Shown here: positions 1 to 10,897 of the stretch, in pieces | Layout: the number at the start of each line of letters is the position of its first letter | Numbering within the stretch: position 1 is the stretch's first letter | Source: Isoetes taiwanensis | Lineage: Eukaryota; Streptophyta; Lycopodiopsida; Isoetales; Isoetaceae | NCBI GenBank assembly: GCA_021234155.1 | Contig: JAJEKV010000087.1 | Location: forward strand, 4,199,242 to 4,263,241 | Length of the DNA stretch: 64,000 nt | Direction: 5' to 3' | Notes under the pieces: model-generated | Database searches by the model: none | Seen by the model: only the letters and a program-made list of their open reading frames with translations | What the model was told of the DNA's origin: nothing | Translations under genes and position numbers: made by a program

Positions 1-1382
1 GATCAAGGCTTGGAATCAAATTAAGGGGATGTATACTTGGAAAGAAGGGCTATCCATGGACCAAACTATCTTCTGGAATCCAGCAGTCCTTCTCAACAAT
101 CCCGACCTCTGCCTGGCTTGCCACTTTCCTGATCAGGCCAAACTATGGAAGAGTAAGGGAATCATATTTATAAGGGATCTTTTTGATACTAATGGTATTA
201 TACCTTTTGACAGATCTACTTTGGCTGATGAAGGAATGCAGACCAGAACCCTCTATGATAATGTACTTAATGCCATCATGCATAATAATTGGACTCATAA
301 AGAGATCTCTTGGCTAAATGATGGGAAGGAGGGTTATGCTGTTAGGAAAGCATATAGGTATCTCATGAGGGGAGAAGGAGTTACTATTCATACAAAATGG
401 GATGTTCAGCCGGAGAGGTGCATCAAAAATCTGGATTTTATGTGGAAAAGCCCCATTAACCCGAAGATTAAGTCATTTATATGGCAACTATGGCATAGAG
501 CCTTGGCTACTAACTCGAAAAGATACAAATTATCTATGGCCAATTCTGATATATGTGAAAGGTGCCTTGGAGCTAAGGAGGATGAAAACCATCTTTTTAG
601 AGGGTGCCTTTGGCCTGAGTAGATTTTAGAGCTTGCCTCAGAAATTATGGGTTATGATCTTATTCATCTCAGTGAGAAAGATTTTTTTATGCCAGAGAAT
701 CCCAAAGATTGGAGAATTTTTATTCTCCTCTGGAGGATATGGAAGGGCAGGAACTCTTTCATTTTTAATTGTGAAATTATTCCTCCCGAAGGAATAATCA
801 AACAATTCCAATTTGACGTTAAGTGGATTCAAGAGATTAATGGGTGACTTTATTACTGCAGGTACTCTATTTCTGCTGGTGCGCAAACTCAAGTGGAGGA
901 AGATCGACCTGAATGCAAATAATGAATGGATTAAGATATTCGGAGCAGCCAATGTTCTGGAGCACATGGAAAGATGCCAGTGTGGATGTTGTTGTGATCA
1001 GAATTACAATATAAAAAGAGAGTTAATCTGCCAAGCAAAGGACAGCAGGGGCCGGTTCAACATGGCCAAGGCAAAAGCATGCATGTGCATCTACTGCACT
1101 TTTCACGAGAAGACGAAAGGGAAGGCAAGGAAAATCAGGAATTATCATCTGAGATCCTATCACTGAACACTCTATCTATTCTAGAGACACAGACTTTTTT
1201 TTTTAGCATGATATTTTTAATTTTCAGTTTGTCCTGATATGAACAGTTATAGGATGATCCCCGATTTTAAATCTGGTTTTTTTTGGATCTCCTCCCTTCT
1301 TTTTAGGGTTCCTTCTCCCTTGAAAAAGAAGTTTTTGTAAATTCTTTTTTTAAATATATATAGAAGCCTTCAATTAAAAAAA
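1..1382 (+). mobile_element. LINE (L1-type non-LTR retrotransposon), 3' end
   Basis: This is the 3' part of a plant L1-type LINE: the end of ORF2, a non-coding 3' region and a short A-run at 1376-1382. The coding part carries the zinc-binding region that follows reverse transcriptase in plant LINEs. Immediately after the A-run, Copia reverse transcriptase codons begin, so the LINE inserted into a Copia pol gene. The 5' part and the 5' target duplication lie outside the window. Family assignment rests on the protein motif and the A-run, with junction evidence from the abrupt change of reading frame content. Confidence 0.8.
29..847 (+). pseudogene. LINE ORF2 C-terminus (zf-RVT region), one in-frame stop
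   Basis: ORF2 of plant LINEs encodes endonuclease plus reverse transcriptase. Only the C-terminal part is here. Residues about 140-197 of the first open segment contain the zf-RVT signature: a Trp-Lys-Ser-Pro-Ile-Asn-Pro-Lys-Ile-Lys block, then Cys-Glu-Arg-Cys and a downstream His-Leu-Phe...Cys. A single TAG at 620-622 interrupts the frame. The same frame reopens at 647 with Leu-Leu-Trp-Arg-Ile-Trp-Lys-Gly-Arg-Asn, the tryptophan-rich tail typical of plant LINE ORF2. The frame ends at 847. The stop and the decayed downstream region make it a dead copy. Confidence 0.78.
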
Positions 1383-2636
1383 GATTATTGCCACTTCAAA
1401 TGCTCTAAATTTAGATCTACATCACATGGATGTATGTACAGCATTTTTAAATGCTGATTTAAAAGAAGAAGTATATTGGAACAAGCTCAGGGCTTTGAGA
1501 AGGGAATTGGAAAGGTGTGGAAGCTTAAAAAGGCTGTTTATGGCCTAAAACAGTCACCAAGGGAGTGGTATTCATGCATAAACGAATTTTTGAAAGAGCA
1601 AGGATTCATAAAGTTAATAAATGATGGGAATGTGTATCTGCTGAGAGAAGGACAAAATTATTGCATAATGGCAATTTATATAAATGATTGTGTTTTAGCT
1701 TCAAACAATTCTGAGTTTATGAAAGTCTGCAAACAAATGCTGAAAGGGAGATACAAAATGTCAGACCTGGGTGAATTATCCCAATATCTTGGAGTAGAAG
1801 TGAAAAGAGATAGGAAAAACAGGACGATTTCATTATGTCAAACTAAGCATATTGACTCAGTGCTGGAAAAGTTCAATATGCAAGATTGTAATACTGTAAA
1901 GGCTCCTATACTTCCAGGGTGCAAGCTCTCAAAGAATATGTGTCATCAAACAGACAGAGAAGCTGAAGAAATGAAGAAGATTCCTTATAGACAGTTGATA
2001 GGGAGTCTACTATTTATTGCTAACAACACCAGACCTGACATTGCATTTATTGTAAATGTCTTGAGCAGATATAATAACAATCCTGGTTTTGAGCACTGGT
2101 TAGCAGCAAAGAAAGTGCTTAGATTTCTGAAGGGAACAAAAACCACAGGGATAATATATAGATCAAATGATTTAGAGCTAAAGTGTTACACTGATGCAGA
2201 CTGGTGTGGAGATGTAGACGAGAGGAAGTCTACATCTGGATACATTTTGATGCTTGGGGGAGGCCCAGTAAGTTGGAGGAGCAAAAAACAATCCTCAATT
2301 GCACTATCAACTGCTGAATCCGAGTATGCAGCTACCACACTAGCAGCTAAGGAAATTATTTGGTCTAGAAGATTGTTGAATGAACGGGGAATCACACAAA
2401 ATGGCAGCACACAACTCTTCTGTGATAACCAAAGTTGTATTGCAATGACCAAGAATCCTGTCCTACATGAGAGGACTAAACACATAGAGATGGAAATGCA
2501 CTACATCCGAGATATGGTTAGTAAAGGGCATATTCAACTAACCTACATAAATACAGGTGACCAAATAGCAGACATTCTAACTAAAGCATTAGGTTGGAAA
2601 CGTTTTCAAAAGCTAGCTGAGATGATGAACTGTTAG
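1383..2636 (+). pseudogene. Copia (Ty1) pol fragment: reverse transcriptase + RNase H
   Basis: The first 90 bases encode the Copia RT segment with His-His-Met-Asp-Val and Thr-Ala-Phe-Leu-Asn-Ala-Asp. A frameshift near 1476 moves the rest into the 386-residue frame that starts there. This holds the RT thumb (Ala-Val-Tyr-Gly-Leu-Lys-Gln-Ser-Pro), the catalytic-box region at about residues 66-70, and RNase H with Asp-Ala-Asp-Trp-Cys-Gly-Asp (about residue 240), Thr-Ala-Glu-Ser-Glu-Tyr and Asp-Asn-Gln-Ser. The RT box reads Tyr-Ile-Asn-Asp, so its first aspartate is lost. The 5' half is missing because the LINE interrupts it. The 3' end runs into a polypurine tract and an LTR. Confidence 0.92.
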
Positions 2637-2668
2637 GACATTATGAAATTGTGATCTGAAAAGGGGAA

Positions 2669-3470
2669 TGTGAAGTATGTATTCATATCAAATTTCATAT
2701 GAGGTGCTGAACACAGATAATAGATTTATTCATAACATGAGTATATTTGCAGTTAAAGGTGACAGCACTATGTTGAAAGTATATTTGGTCAATATTGAGC
2801 ACATATTGAACATACATATCAGTGGTGATAACATTTGGTTAAGGTTGGGATGAGCATTGTGCTAAATAATGTGAATGGTGAGATATTGCCTAAGGATTCA
2901 ATAGTGAACATTTACCTAAAGGTTCGTTCACTAGTGGAGTTGAATTAAAAACAAATGGTGAACCATTGAATTGATAGTTGGTGAACCATTGAAACTGCAT
3001 ATATCATTTTAAGTATATAAACAGAAGGTTGACACTAGGTCAATACTTTCGGGAGGGAACCGAGATTCAAAATCTCAGTCCAATACCACGAAGGCAACCT
3101 GCGCTCAGAGATTGATTGTCGGCTTTCGGTTAGGCTAAACGGCCGGACTGAGAGCTATAAGAAAATTGAAGAAGCATCAGACCTTAATTCGTTTGGAAGT
3201 TGTTTACCTAAGTGCGATCGAGGTCTGTGAATAGTCTGGAATATTTTCATAGTTAGAAGTTGGAGTTTCAAAACCATTGAAGTTAACCATTATGAATCAT
3301 TTATTTGAGTTATGAAGTTCTTGTATTCAATGGTGTATGACTATGATTCATGATATTATTTCCATGAATTTCATAAAGTATATTGTTTAAGGAATTATGC
3401 TGGTGAATTTGAGTAGCACAAATCTTTGGTTTGTCATTGAAACTAAATTGTCTTAACAAAATCTTACATG
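2669..3470 (+). mobile_element. Copia 3' LTR (with preceding polypurine tract)
   Basis: A polypurine tract (AAAAGGGGAA, about 2659-2668) sits 20-30 bases after the pol stop. The LTR starts with TGTGAAGTAT at 2669. The same start follows the polypurine tract of the second Copia element in the window (read on the minus strand from 47513), so both belong to one family or close relatives. The right edge is where PPR coding sequence resumes. CA ends at 3468 or 3472 are both possible. Length of about 800 bp agrees with the 773-bp LTR of the second element. Confidence 0.75.
3014..3021 (+). promoter_or_regulatory. LTR TATA box
   Basis: TATATAAA lies about 345 bases into the LTR, the place expected for the U3/R promoter of a Copia LTR. 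No start site can be fixed from sequence alone. Confidence 0.45.
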
Positions 3471-3472
3471 CA

Positions 3473-5903
3473 TTCCAGGATGTTGTGTTGGGACTCACCA
3501 ATTTCTAAAAAGAGTTATATGCCTCTTCTAAGCTTCCACATTTAACATACATATCTACAAGCGCATTTCCTATAGCAACATCAAATTCAAGCCCATTCTC
3601 CATTATATTCGCATGCATCTGTCTGCCCCATCCTATGGCACCCAGGCTGCCACATGCTTTTACTAGAAAACAAGAACTTGTCTGGTTGTATGGCATTCTG
3701 TTGCATCCTCCTTAAGAGCTGTAAAGCAAATGGGGCTTCTTGTTGTTGAACATAACCATCAATTATCACGCCCCATGACACCAAATTTGGATCTTCCAAT
3801 CGGGAAAATGCTATGTCAGCTTCCTGCAAACTTCCACACTTTGCATACATTGCAAGGATGGTATTCCTGATGGCTATATCAGATTGCATCCCAGCACCAA
3901 TGACCCGCGCATGGATACAGCGACCTTGCATTATCACACTACAAGCTTTTAAACTGCACAAAAATACTGCTCTGTTAGGCTTTATACCCTCCCTTTGCAT
4001 ATTTTCAAAATACTCAAGCGCCAGGTGCTCTTTACCATGTGGAACATATCCTGAAATAAGTGATGCCCAAGAGATAACATTCTGATTTGACAAACTTTCA
4101 AATACTTTGCGTGCCTCCTCCATGCTACCACATTTACCATACATATCGACAAGACTACTCCCAATTGCAACATCATATTGGAGATCACTTCCAATTGTTT
4201 GCTAATGGATCTGCCTACCCTGACCTATGCTATCTACAATGGTACAGGCTTTTTAAAAATATAACTTTGCCATGGTTTATGCATTCATTCTGCATCTTCT
4301 CAAAGCTTTCTAAGGCAAAATGGCCTTCCCCAGATTGTGCAAACCCTCCAATCAATGAAATCCATAATATCACACTTCGATATGGCAATCTATCAAAGAC
4401 CCTATATGCTTCCTCCAAACTCCCACATTTTGCATATACGTCAATAAGAGCATTCTCCAATGCAACATCGGGTTGAATTCTACTACTTATAATTTGCCCA
4501 TGAATTATTCTAGCTTCCGCGACGGCATCTATACTCCCACATGCCTTTAGAGTGTACATAATTATTTTTCTCACCTTTTCTGCCTCGGATTCTATGCATT
4601 CTCTGCAGCCACATATTGAAATGCCTCTTTGATGCACCAAATGCTGAAAATTCCTGTGGGCCTCTTTTATATTACCACATTTAGCATATGTATGAACGAG
4701 CGAACTCCCCAGGCCAAGTTCAAATTGTTGTCCATCTTCAATCAGAACCTCATGAATTTTTCTGGCCTGTTCTATTATATTTATATTGGCACAAGCTTTC
4801 AGAGTGCTCAGAAAAATTACATTATCTGGTTTAATATCATCACGCCGCATTTTATCAAAAAACTCTAAGGCAACCTCTTCCGAACCATGTCGTATATATC
4901 CTGCAATCATTGCGCCCCATGATACCACATTTCGGTCGGGTAACACGTCAAATATCCTCTCTGCTGCATCCATATTTCCACATTTGACATACATATCAAT
5001 TAGAGTACTCCCAACAACAATATCGTTTTGAAATCCACTCTCAATTATCATTGCATGGAAATAATTCTCGCATCGAATTGATGAGGCCCCACACAATTTC
5101 AAGCAGCTCATGAAAATGATTTTATCTGGCTTGAAGCCAGCAAGCTGCATATTTTCAAAACATCGTAAGGCAAGCTCACCTTCACCATGCTGGACATAGC
5201 CTGAAAACATTGCACTCCAAGACACTATGTTTGATAGGGCAAGTTGTTAAACACTTCAATAGACAAATCCAAATCATCATATCTGGTGTAAAGATAGACC
5301 AGGCTACTTCCTAAAACAATGTCAGATAGCATTCCTCTATCAATCATATCCTGATGGATATGCCTTCTTACGGTTTTGTGCCTAGATGTTTTCAGAAGAG
5401 TTAAGAACGTGAACCTGTCTGGATCTATGCTCTGATGCAACATCCTATCATACAATTGAATAGCTATATTAACATCACTATGCTTAACATTGGCATCAAT
5501 AATAGCATTCCAAGTATAAAGATCAGGTATAGACACATTATCCAAAGCTTTTTGCCTCGATCAAACTTTTACATGAAGCAAAAATTCGAATGAGATGATT
5601 AGCCAGGACATAAATCGTACCTAGACCTTGGTTTGCAATGAGAAATTGAAGTCTTCGTCCAAGCTCATGGTCTCCAATTTTCAAGCACTCTCGCGCCATG
5701 TCATAGGCAAGGTCTCTTGATATAAACTGCGGCTCCTTGCTTGCCCATTTAAGTGTCTTGTCTAACCATTCTCGTTTGCTCAAATTCCGGGAACACCTTC
5801 TGACGATAAACACTAAACCCATGTCTTCATTCAGGAGGTCTCTTGGCTGATGCACCAGTATTTTTGTATTGTGTATGCTATAAATATTCAGCAGTTGATA
5901 CAT
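3473..5903 (-). pseudogene. Pentatricopeptide repeat (PPR) protein pseudogene, truncated by Copia LTR
   Basis: PPR proteins bind organellar RNA through helical repeats. Reading from an ATG at 5903, an N-terminal leader of about 90 residues precedes many PPR units with recurring Tyr-Ala-Lys-Cys-Gly-Ser, Val-Val-Ser-Trp, Gly-Tyr-Val-Gln-His-Gly and Leu-Lys-Ala-Cys-Gly motifs, the PLS-type layout of land plants. The frame breaks near 5545, 5228, about 4200 and about 3690, and a TAG at 3502-3504 stops it again. At about 3470 the coding sequence is cut inside a repeat (Thr-Ser-Trp-Asn-Ala) by the Copia LTR. No intron is evident. In the related copy at 9368-9717 the frame is open further upstream to an ATG at 9717, so the original start may have been near 5950. 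The gene cannot make a full protein as written. Confidence 0.9.
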
Positions 5904-6253
5904 TTAACTGAATAAAGACAACGAACAAACTGGGCATGCTTGCAACGATGCTTCCACCTCATTATTCCTTCAGTTTTGGACCTCTTGCTATCCCCTTTCT
6001 GTCCTATATAGACGATATAATAAGCAAAATTTTTGAAGAGAAAGTTTGCTCACTGTTAAAGATTGATGGTTGTAAAAGATGGTGATCTTATTTCAGATGA
6101 GACAGCAGAATTTTTATTTAGACACAGGCTGCCGCCATTGCCAGAGCTTGCTCCGCTTTCCCTGGTGCCGTTCCTAATGCACGATCACCTTGCACGATCA
6201 ACGCAGGTGACCGCCAGTTTATAGGGTACAGCAGGTTTGAAGCAGTCAGCAGC

Positions 6254-6289
6254 ATATTCTAAGTATATTCCAACATATACTTAGGATAT
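6254..6289. repeat. Conserved 15-bp stem hairpin in PPR upstream region (4 copies)
   Basis: Arms ATATTCTAAGTATAT and ATATACTTAGGATAT flank a short loop. The same hairpin recurs at 10018-10053, 13636-13671 and 17426-17461. It is followed in each unit by a second GC-rich inverted repeat (GGGTTTGCCCCC / GGGGCAACCC). These could be the remains of a small inverted-repeat element or a transcript structure. Function is unknown. Confidence 0.6.
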
Positions 6290-6934
6290 GCCACAAACCC
6301 ACACAAGCAAGGGTTTGCCCCCTTAGGGGCAACCCAAAAAAATGAAAAGGGGCACAGGTTGTGGAGCAGGGCGCAGAAGGATTACCTTTTTTCTGTGCAA
6401 AAGAACTGAAACGACGCCTCTACATATTAAAAAAAATTACAGAAGAGAAAACTTTTGTTTCGGCCGCTACGAAAAGCTTAAACTTTAGTTTTGCTTAAGC
6501 AAAACCGAAAAATTTTAAGCGTAGTTTAAACGCGAATTTTTTATGTGAAGTTTAACCTGAAGGTTTAAACACGCAAATTTTTTTTTCTACGAGGGTTAAA
6601 ATAACGAAAAATACATATTTAACCTAAAATACATATTTTTGGACTTTATACGTCTAGAAAAATAATTTCGTATGTACGTAACCTATCCCTAAAAGCATCT
6701 ACGTTTCAGCCTCTTATGTGAATAAATGCATTTGGATGTAATCATATCTTCAAATGGAGAACCCAAATAACAAAAATCAGCTTCAACTGCAAAAGATTCT
6801 GCAGTTTCAATAGCTACAAATGTGGACGCAGAGCGGCAACAGAAGATCTAGTTTACCTTTAGGTTTAGGGCAACTGGAAATGAAATTTAGAATTGCCAGA
6901 AATTGTGTTTCAGGATGCCGAAAAATGATTTTCT

Positions 6935-6941
<7 letters not shown>

Positions 6942-6967
<26 letters not shown>
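6942..6967. repeat. Poly(A) tract conserved in every array unit
   Basis: An A-run of about 20-27 bases follows a GCCGG or CCG stretch here and at about 10720-10741, 14331-14354 and 18111-18137. Its length varies between copies. It could be an old retroposon tail, but I see no matching target duplication. Confidence 0.6.
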
Positions 6968-7118
6968 GGATTTATTTTGGACACTTTTTTTGTGATGTCT
7001 CCCGCAAGTGTGGCACGTATTTTTTCCAGTAACCTCACGTATTTTGTAACCTAGGCGAAAAGGCATAAAATGTTTTGCCTGTCCTTCAAAAACCGTTAAA
7101 TTTACACCTGAACCCAGC

Positions 7119-9367
7119 TGATATGGTTCACAACAATAAACCATTCCTTTTACCTCTTCCAAATAGAATACCTGACCTCTTCAAGCAAATCATATTCTCA
7201 TAACTTGTAAACCGTCTAGGATTGCTACAGAATCCACAAAATAAACCGTTAGCAATGACAAAATGATCTAGGTATGAGATAAGAAGGTAGAAGGCAATGG
7301 CAATTTCTAGGCAAGGAGCTTGGTTCTCTTCCAAAAAGGCAATCTTGGTGGTGCAGTCCAGTCTGGACCACGGCCACTCTTTTGGCGATATCTCACGATC
7401 CACAAGGAGTTAGCAAATGAGCGACCCCAATCCGGAAATTAGACATTGAGAGCTTTCCAATGACCCCTGGATCGCAATAATCCCACTTATATTCGCTGAG
7501 ATATGACCTTTTGAAGTTGGTCTTTTAGAAACTGCTATTTTTGGACTGGGATATTATCAAGGAGATTAGCTTGGCTTAATAGATATTATTTGACCATAAC
7601 CATTACAATTGCCATTTAATTGCCTTGCCATGCTATTAGTTTGCCCTTCTCACACACCCATGCTAGTCCACCAAGACCAACGTTCAAGGCCACTCCCCCG
7701 AGCTACCATATCCATATCAATTCCTCCCTTTTTGAAGGCAACTGACCTCAGTTGTGTCCATAAATAAATTAAGCACCAACTTAATTTATCCAATTGAGCA
7801 CCAACTCAATATACACATGAGCACCAACTCAATCCATTTTAAAGACCAAAGGCTAGGATTATGATCTCATAAATAGCACCAACTATTTATGACAATCACA
7901 ACTGTTGTGACTAAAGATTAAGATTCAGGAAGGATTTATTCTTTTGAGATATATTAGCAAAGCTTTAAGATCTACTAGATAAAATTTAAGTTTTAACATA
8001 AAGGCAAGATTAAGAAAAGATCAAGGGTTCTTGTTGAAGCACCGACTCCAACCAGTAGCACAACTACTGCTCAAAACTCTAGACACCAATCTAGAATTCC
8101 AAACATCAACACTTATGGCACCAACCATTGTGCAACTATTAATGGCATGATCATTCATTAGAAGGAAGCAACACAATCATAATTTCTCTAAAGGCATGAA
8201 TCCTTTAAAATCTTTTAACAGATTTTAAAGTCACCTCTACTTTTAAACTACAATTTACCGACAGATATTCACTATTAAGACATCTTACTAAAACAATGAA
8301 ACAATGGGCCGCAACTTACATTGTTTAGAATTTGTTTAGTTTGAAATAGTTCAAGATTTTTCAAGGATAAAGAGTTCAGATAAAGATTGATTTTGATCCG
8401 TCCACCATAGATACGCCCTCTGTAGATGCAGGAAAAGTTTCAACGGAGATCCATCCTGCCAAGGAGATGGATTGTCAGTTCAGGTTAGGCTTGATTGGAA
8501 GGAGATCCATTTTGGCAAACGAAATGGATTGGTCAGGAAGATTAGGCTCAGTTCCCTCTGCTTCTTCCACGTCATCAATCACCTGCACCTATATGTTTCC
8601 TGCAAGAAACAATTTTGTCGTACCGATATCCAAAAGATTGATTACTCTGGGTAGAATTGGATTGGAAAGAATGATCCAAGAAGTTAAAATTCATACAAAG
8701 AAGATCATTTAGATTCTTAGGAGGAGGAATTCTATTCCAGTTTGCAATCACTAGCACCAACTAGATGACTTACAAACATCAAGAATAGCCAGAATAATGT
8801 TCTCTATTCCTGTTTGCAATCTCCAGCACCAACCAGAAGTCTTTGCAAACTTTAGGAATAGCCTGGCTCTGATACCAATAAACCATTCCTTTTACCTCTT
8901 CCAAATAGAATACCTGACCTCTTCAAGCAAATCATATTCTCATAACTTGTAAACCGTCTAGGATTGCTACAGAATCCACAAAATAAACCGTTAGCAATGA
9001 CAAAATGATCTAGGTATGAGATAAGAAGGCAAACAAGCACAGATCCAATGAACATAAGATAGGAGATACACCAATTAATATGAACTACACCAATAGCTCA
9101 GAATGACCTGGCTCTAGTTCACCAAAACTAGAGGAAGATTCTCAATACAAGGCAAATAATGGCAGTTCTCCACCCAACCGGGCCAACCGATGTTGAGATC
9201 CGCAAATCAACAAAGAAGGCGTAAGGCAATGGCAATTTCTAGGCAAGGAGCTTGGTTCTCTTCCAAAAAGGCAATCTTGGTGGTGCAGTCCAGTCTGAAC
9301 CACAGCCACTCTTTTGGCGATATCTCACGATCCACAAGGAGTTAGCAAATGAGCGACCCCAATCCGG
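7119..9367 (-). mobile_element. Non-coding LTR retrotransposon (LARD/TRIM-like), array unit 1
   Basis: On the minus strand the order is 5' LTR (about 8880-9367), primer-binding site, about 1.4 kb without coding sequence, and 3' LTR (7119-7435). The primer site TGGTATCAGAGC matches the 3' end of plant initiator-Met tRNA and lies at 8866-8877, two bases inside the LTR end in the intact copies. No gag or pol motif occurs, so it would need proteins from another element. The 5' LTR here is a long form (about 490 bp) carrying roughly 190 bp that the 3' LTR lacks, and it has lost 18 bases at its inner end. Confidence 0.75.
8866..8877 (-). promoter_or_regulatory. tRNA-iMet primer-binding site (repeated in units 2 and 3)
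   Basis: The plus strand reads GCTCTGATACCA, so the minus strand gives TGGTATCAGAGC, the standard plant LTR-element primer site. The same 12-mer is at 12660-12671 and 16255-16266, each two bases from the LTR end (CA). This fixes the element as minus-strand. Confidence 0.85.
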
Positions 9368-9717
9368 ACATAAATCGTACCTAGACCTTGGTTTGCAATG
9401 AGAAATTGAAGTCTTCGTCCAAGCTCATGGTCTCCAATTTTCAAGCACTCTCGCGCCATGTCACAGGCAAGGTCTCTTGATATAAACTGCGGCTCCTTGC
9501 TTGCCCATTTAAGTGTCTTGTCTAACCATTCTCGTTTGCTCAAATTCCGGGAACACCTTCTGACGATAAACACTAAACCCATGTCTTCATTCAGGAGGTC
9601 TCTTGGCTGATGCACCAGTATTTTTGTATTGTGTATGCTATAAATATTCAGCAGCTTGATACATTTAATCAATAAAGACAACGAACAACCTGGGCATGCT
9701 TGCAACGATGCTTCCAC
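9368..9717 (-). pseudogene. PPR 5'-end fragment, array unit 2, open chimeric frame
   Basis: This repeats the PPR leader region. It is open from an ATG at 9717, adding about 17 residues (Met-Glu-Ala-Ser-Leu-Gln...) to the version seen in other units. After Gly-Thr-Ile-Tyr-Val the PPR sequence ends at the unit joint and the frame continues for 13 codons into the LTR, stopping at 9325. The predicted product is 130 residues with no complete PPR motif. It could be a chance remnant or a short chimeric protein. The extra N-terminal codons suggest this unit keeps the ancestral start better than the gene copy at 5903. Confidence 0.75.
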
Positions 9718-10897
9718 CTCATTATTCCTTCAGTTTTGGACCTCTTGCTATCCCCTTTCTGTCCTATATAGACGATATAATAAGCAAAATTTTTGAAGAG
9801 AAAGTTTGCTCACTGTTAAAGATTGATGGTTGTAAAAGATGGTGATCTTATTTCGATGAGACAGCAGAATTTTTATTTAGACGCAGGCTGCCGCCATTGC
9901 CAGAGCTTGTTCGCTTTCCCCTCGGTGCCGTTTCCTAATGCACGATCACCTTGCACGATCAACGCGGTGACCGCCGGTTTATAGGGTACAAAGAGGGTTT
10001 GAAGCGGTCGGCCAAAGATATTCTAAGTATATTCCAGCATATACTTAGGATATGCCACAAACCCACACAAGCAAGGGTTTGCCCCCTTAGGGGCAACCCA
10101 AAAAAATGAAAAGGGGCACAGTGTTGTGGCGGGCTGTAGGATTACCTTTTTCTCGTGCAAAAGAACTCAAAACGACGCCTCTACATATTAAAAAAAAATT
10201 ACAGAAGAGAAAACTTTTTGTTTCGCACTTTCGCCAAAAAGTTTTAAACTTTAGTTTTGCTTTAAGCAAAACAGGAAAAAATTTCGCGTGAAGTTTAAAC
10301 GCTGAATTTTTTTTGGCGTAGTTTAACCCGAAGGTTTCTTTTACGCAAATTTTTTTTTCCTTTCGGCGGTGAGGGTTAAAATAATTAAAAAAATACGTGA
10401 TTTAACCTAAAATACATATTTTTGGACTTTATACGTCTAGAAAAATAATTCTGTATGTACAGAACCTATCCCTAAAAGCATCTACGTTTCAGCCTCTTAT
10501 GCTGAATAATATGTTTGAATGTAATCATAGCTTCAAAAGGAGAACCCAAATAACAAAAATCGGCTTCAACTACAAAGGATTCTGTAGTTTCAACAGCTAC
10601 AGATGTGGACGAAGAGCGGCAACAGAAAATCTAGTTTACATTTAGGTTTAGGGCAACCAAAAAATGAATTTTAGAATTGCCGGAAATTGTGTTTCAGGGA
10701 TGCCAAAAATGATTTTCCGAAAAAAAAAAAAAAAAAAAAAAGGGAGTTATTTTTGGACCTTTTTTTTGTGATGTCTCCCGCACGTGCAGGGCACGTATTT
10801 TTTCCATTAACCTCACGTATTTTGTAACCTAGGCGAAAAGGCATAAAATGTTTTGCCTGTCCTTCAAAAACCGTTAAATTTACACCGAACCCAAATT

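Noticed and set aside
7119-7435. Insertion of the LTR element directly into the PPR codons
   Set aside because: The left flank of each element is PPR upstream DNA, not PPR coding sequence, so the PPR-LTR contact is a tandem-duplication joint rather than a simple insertion site.
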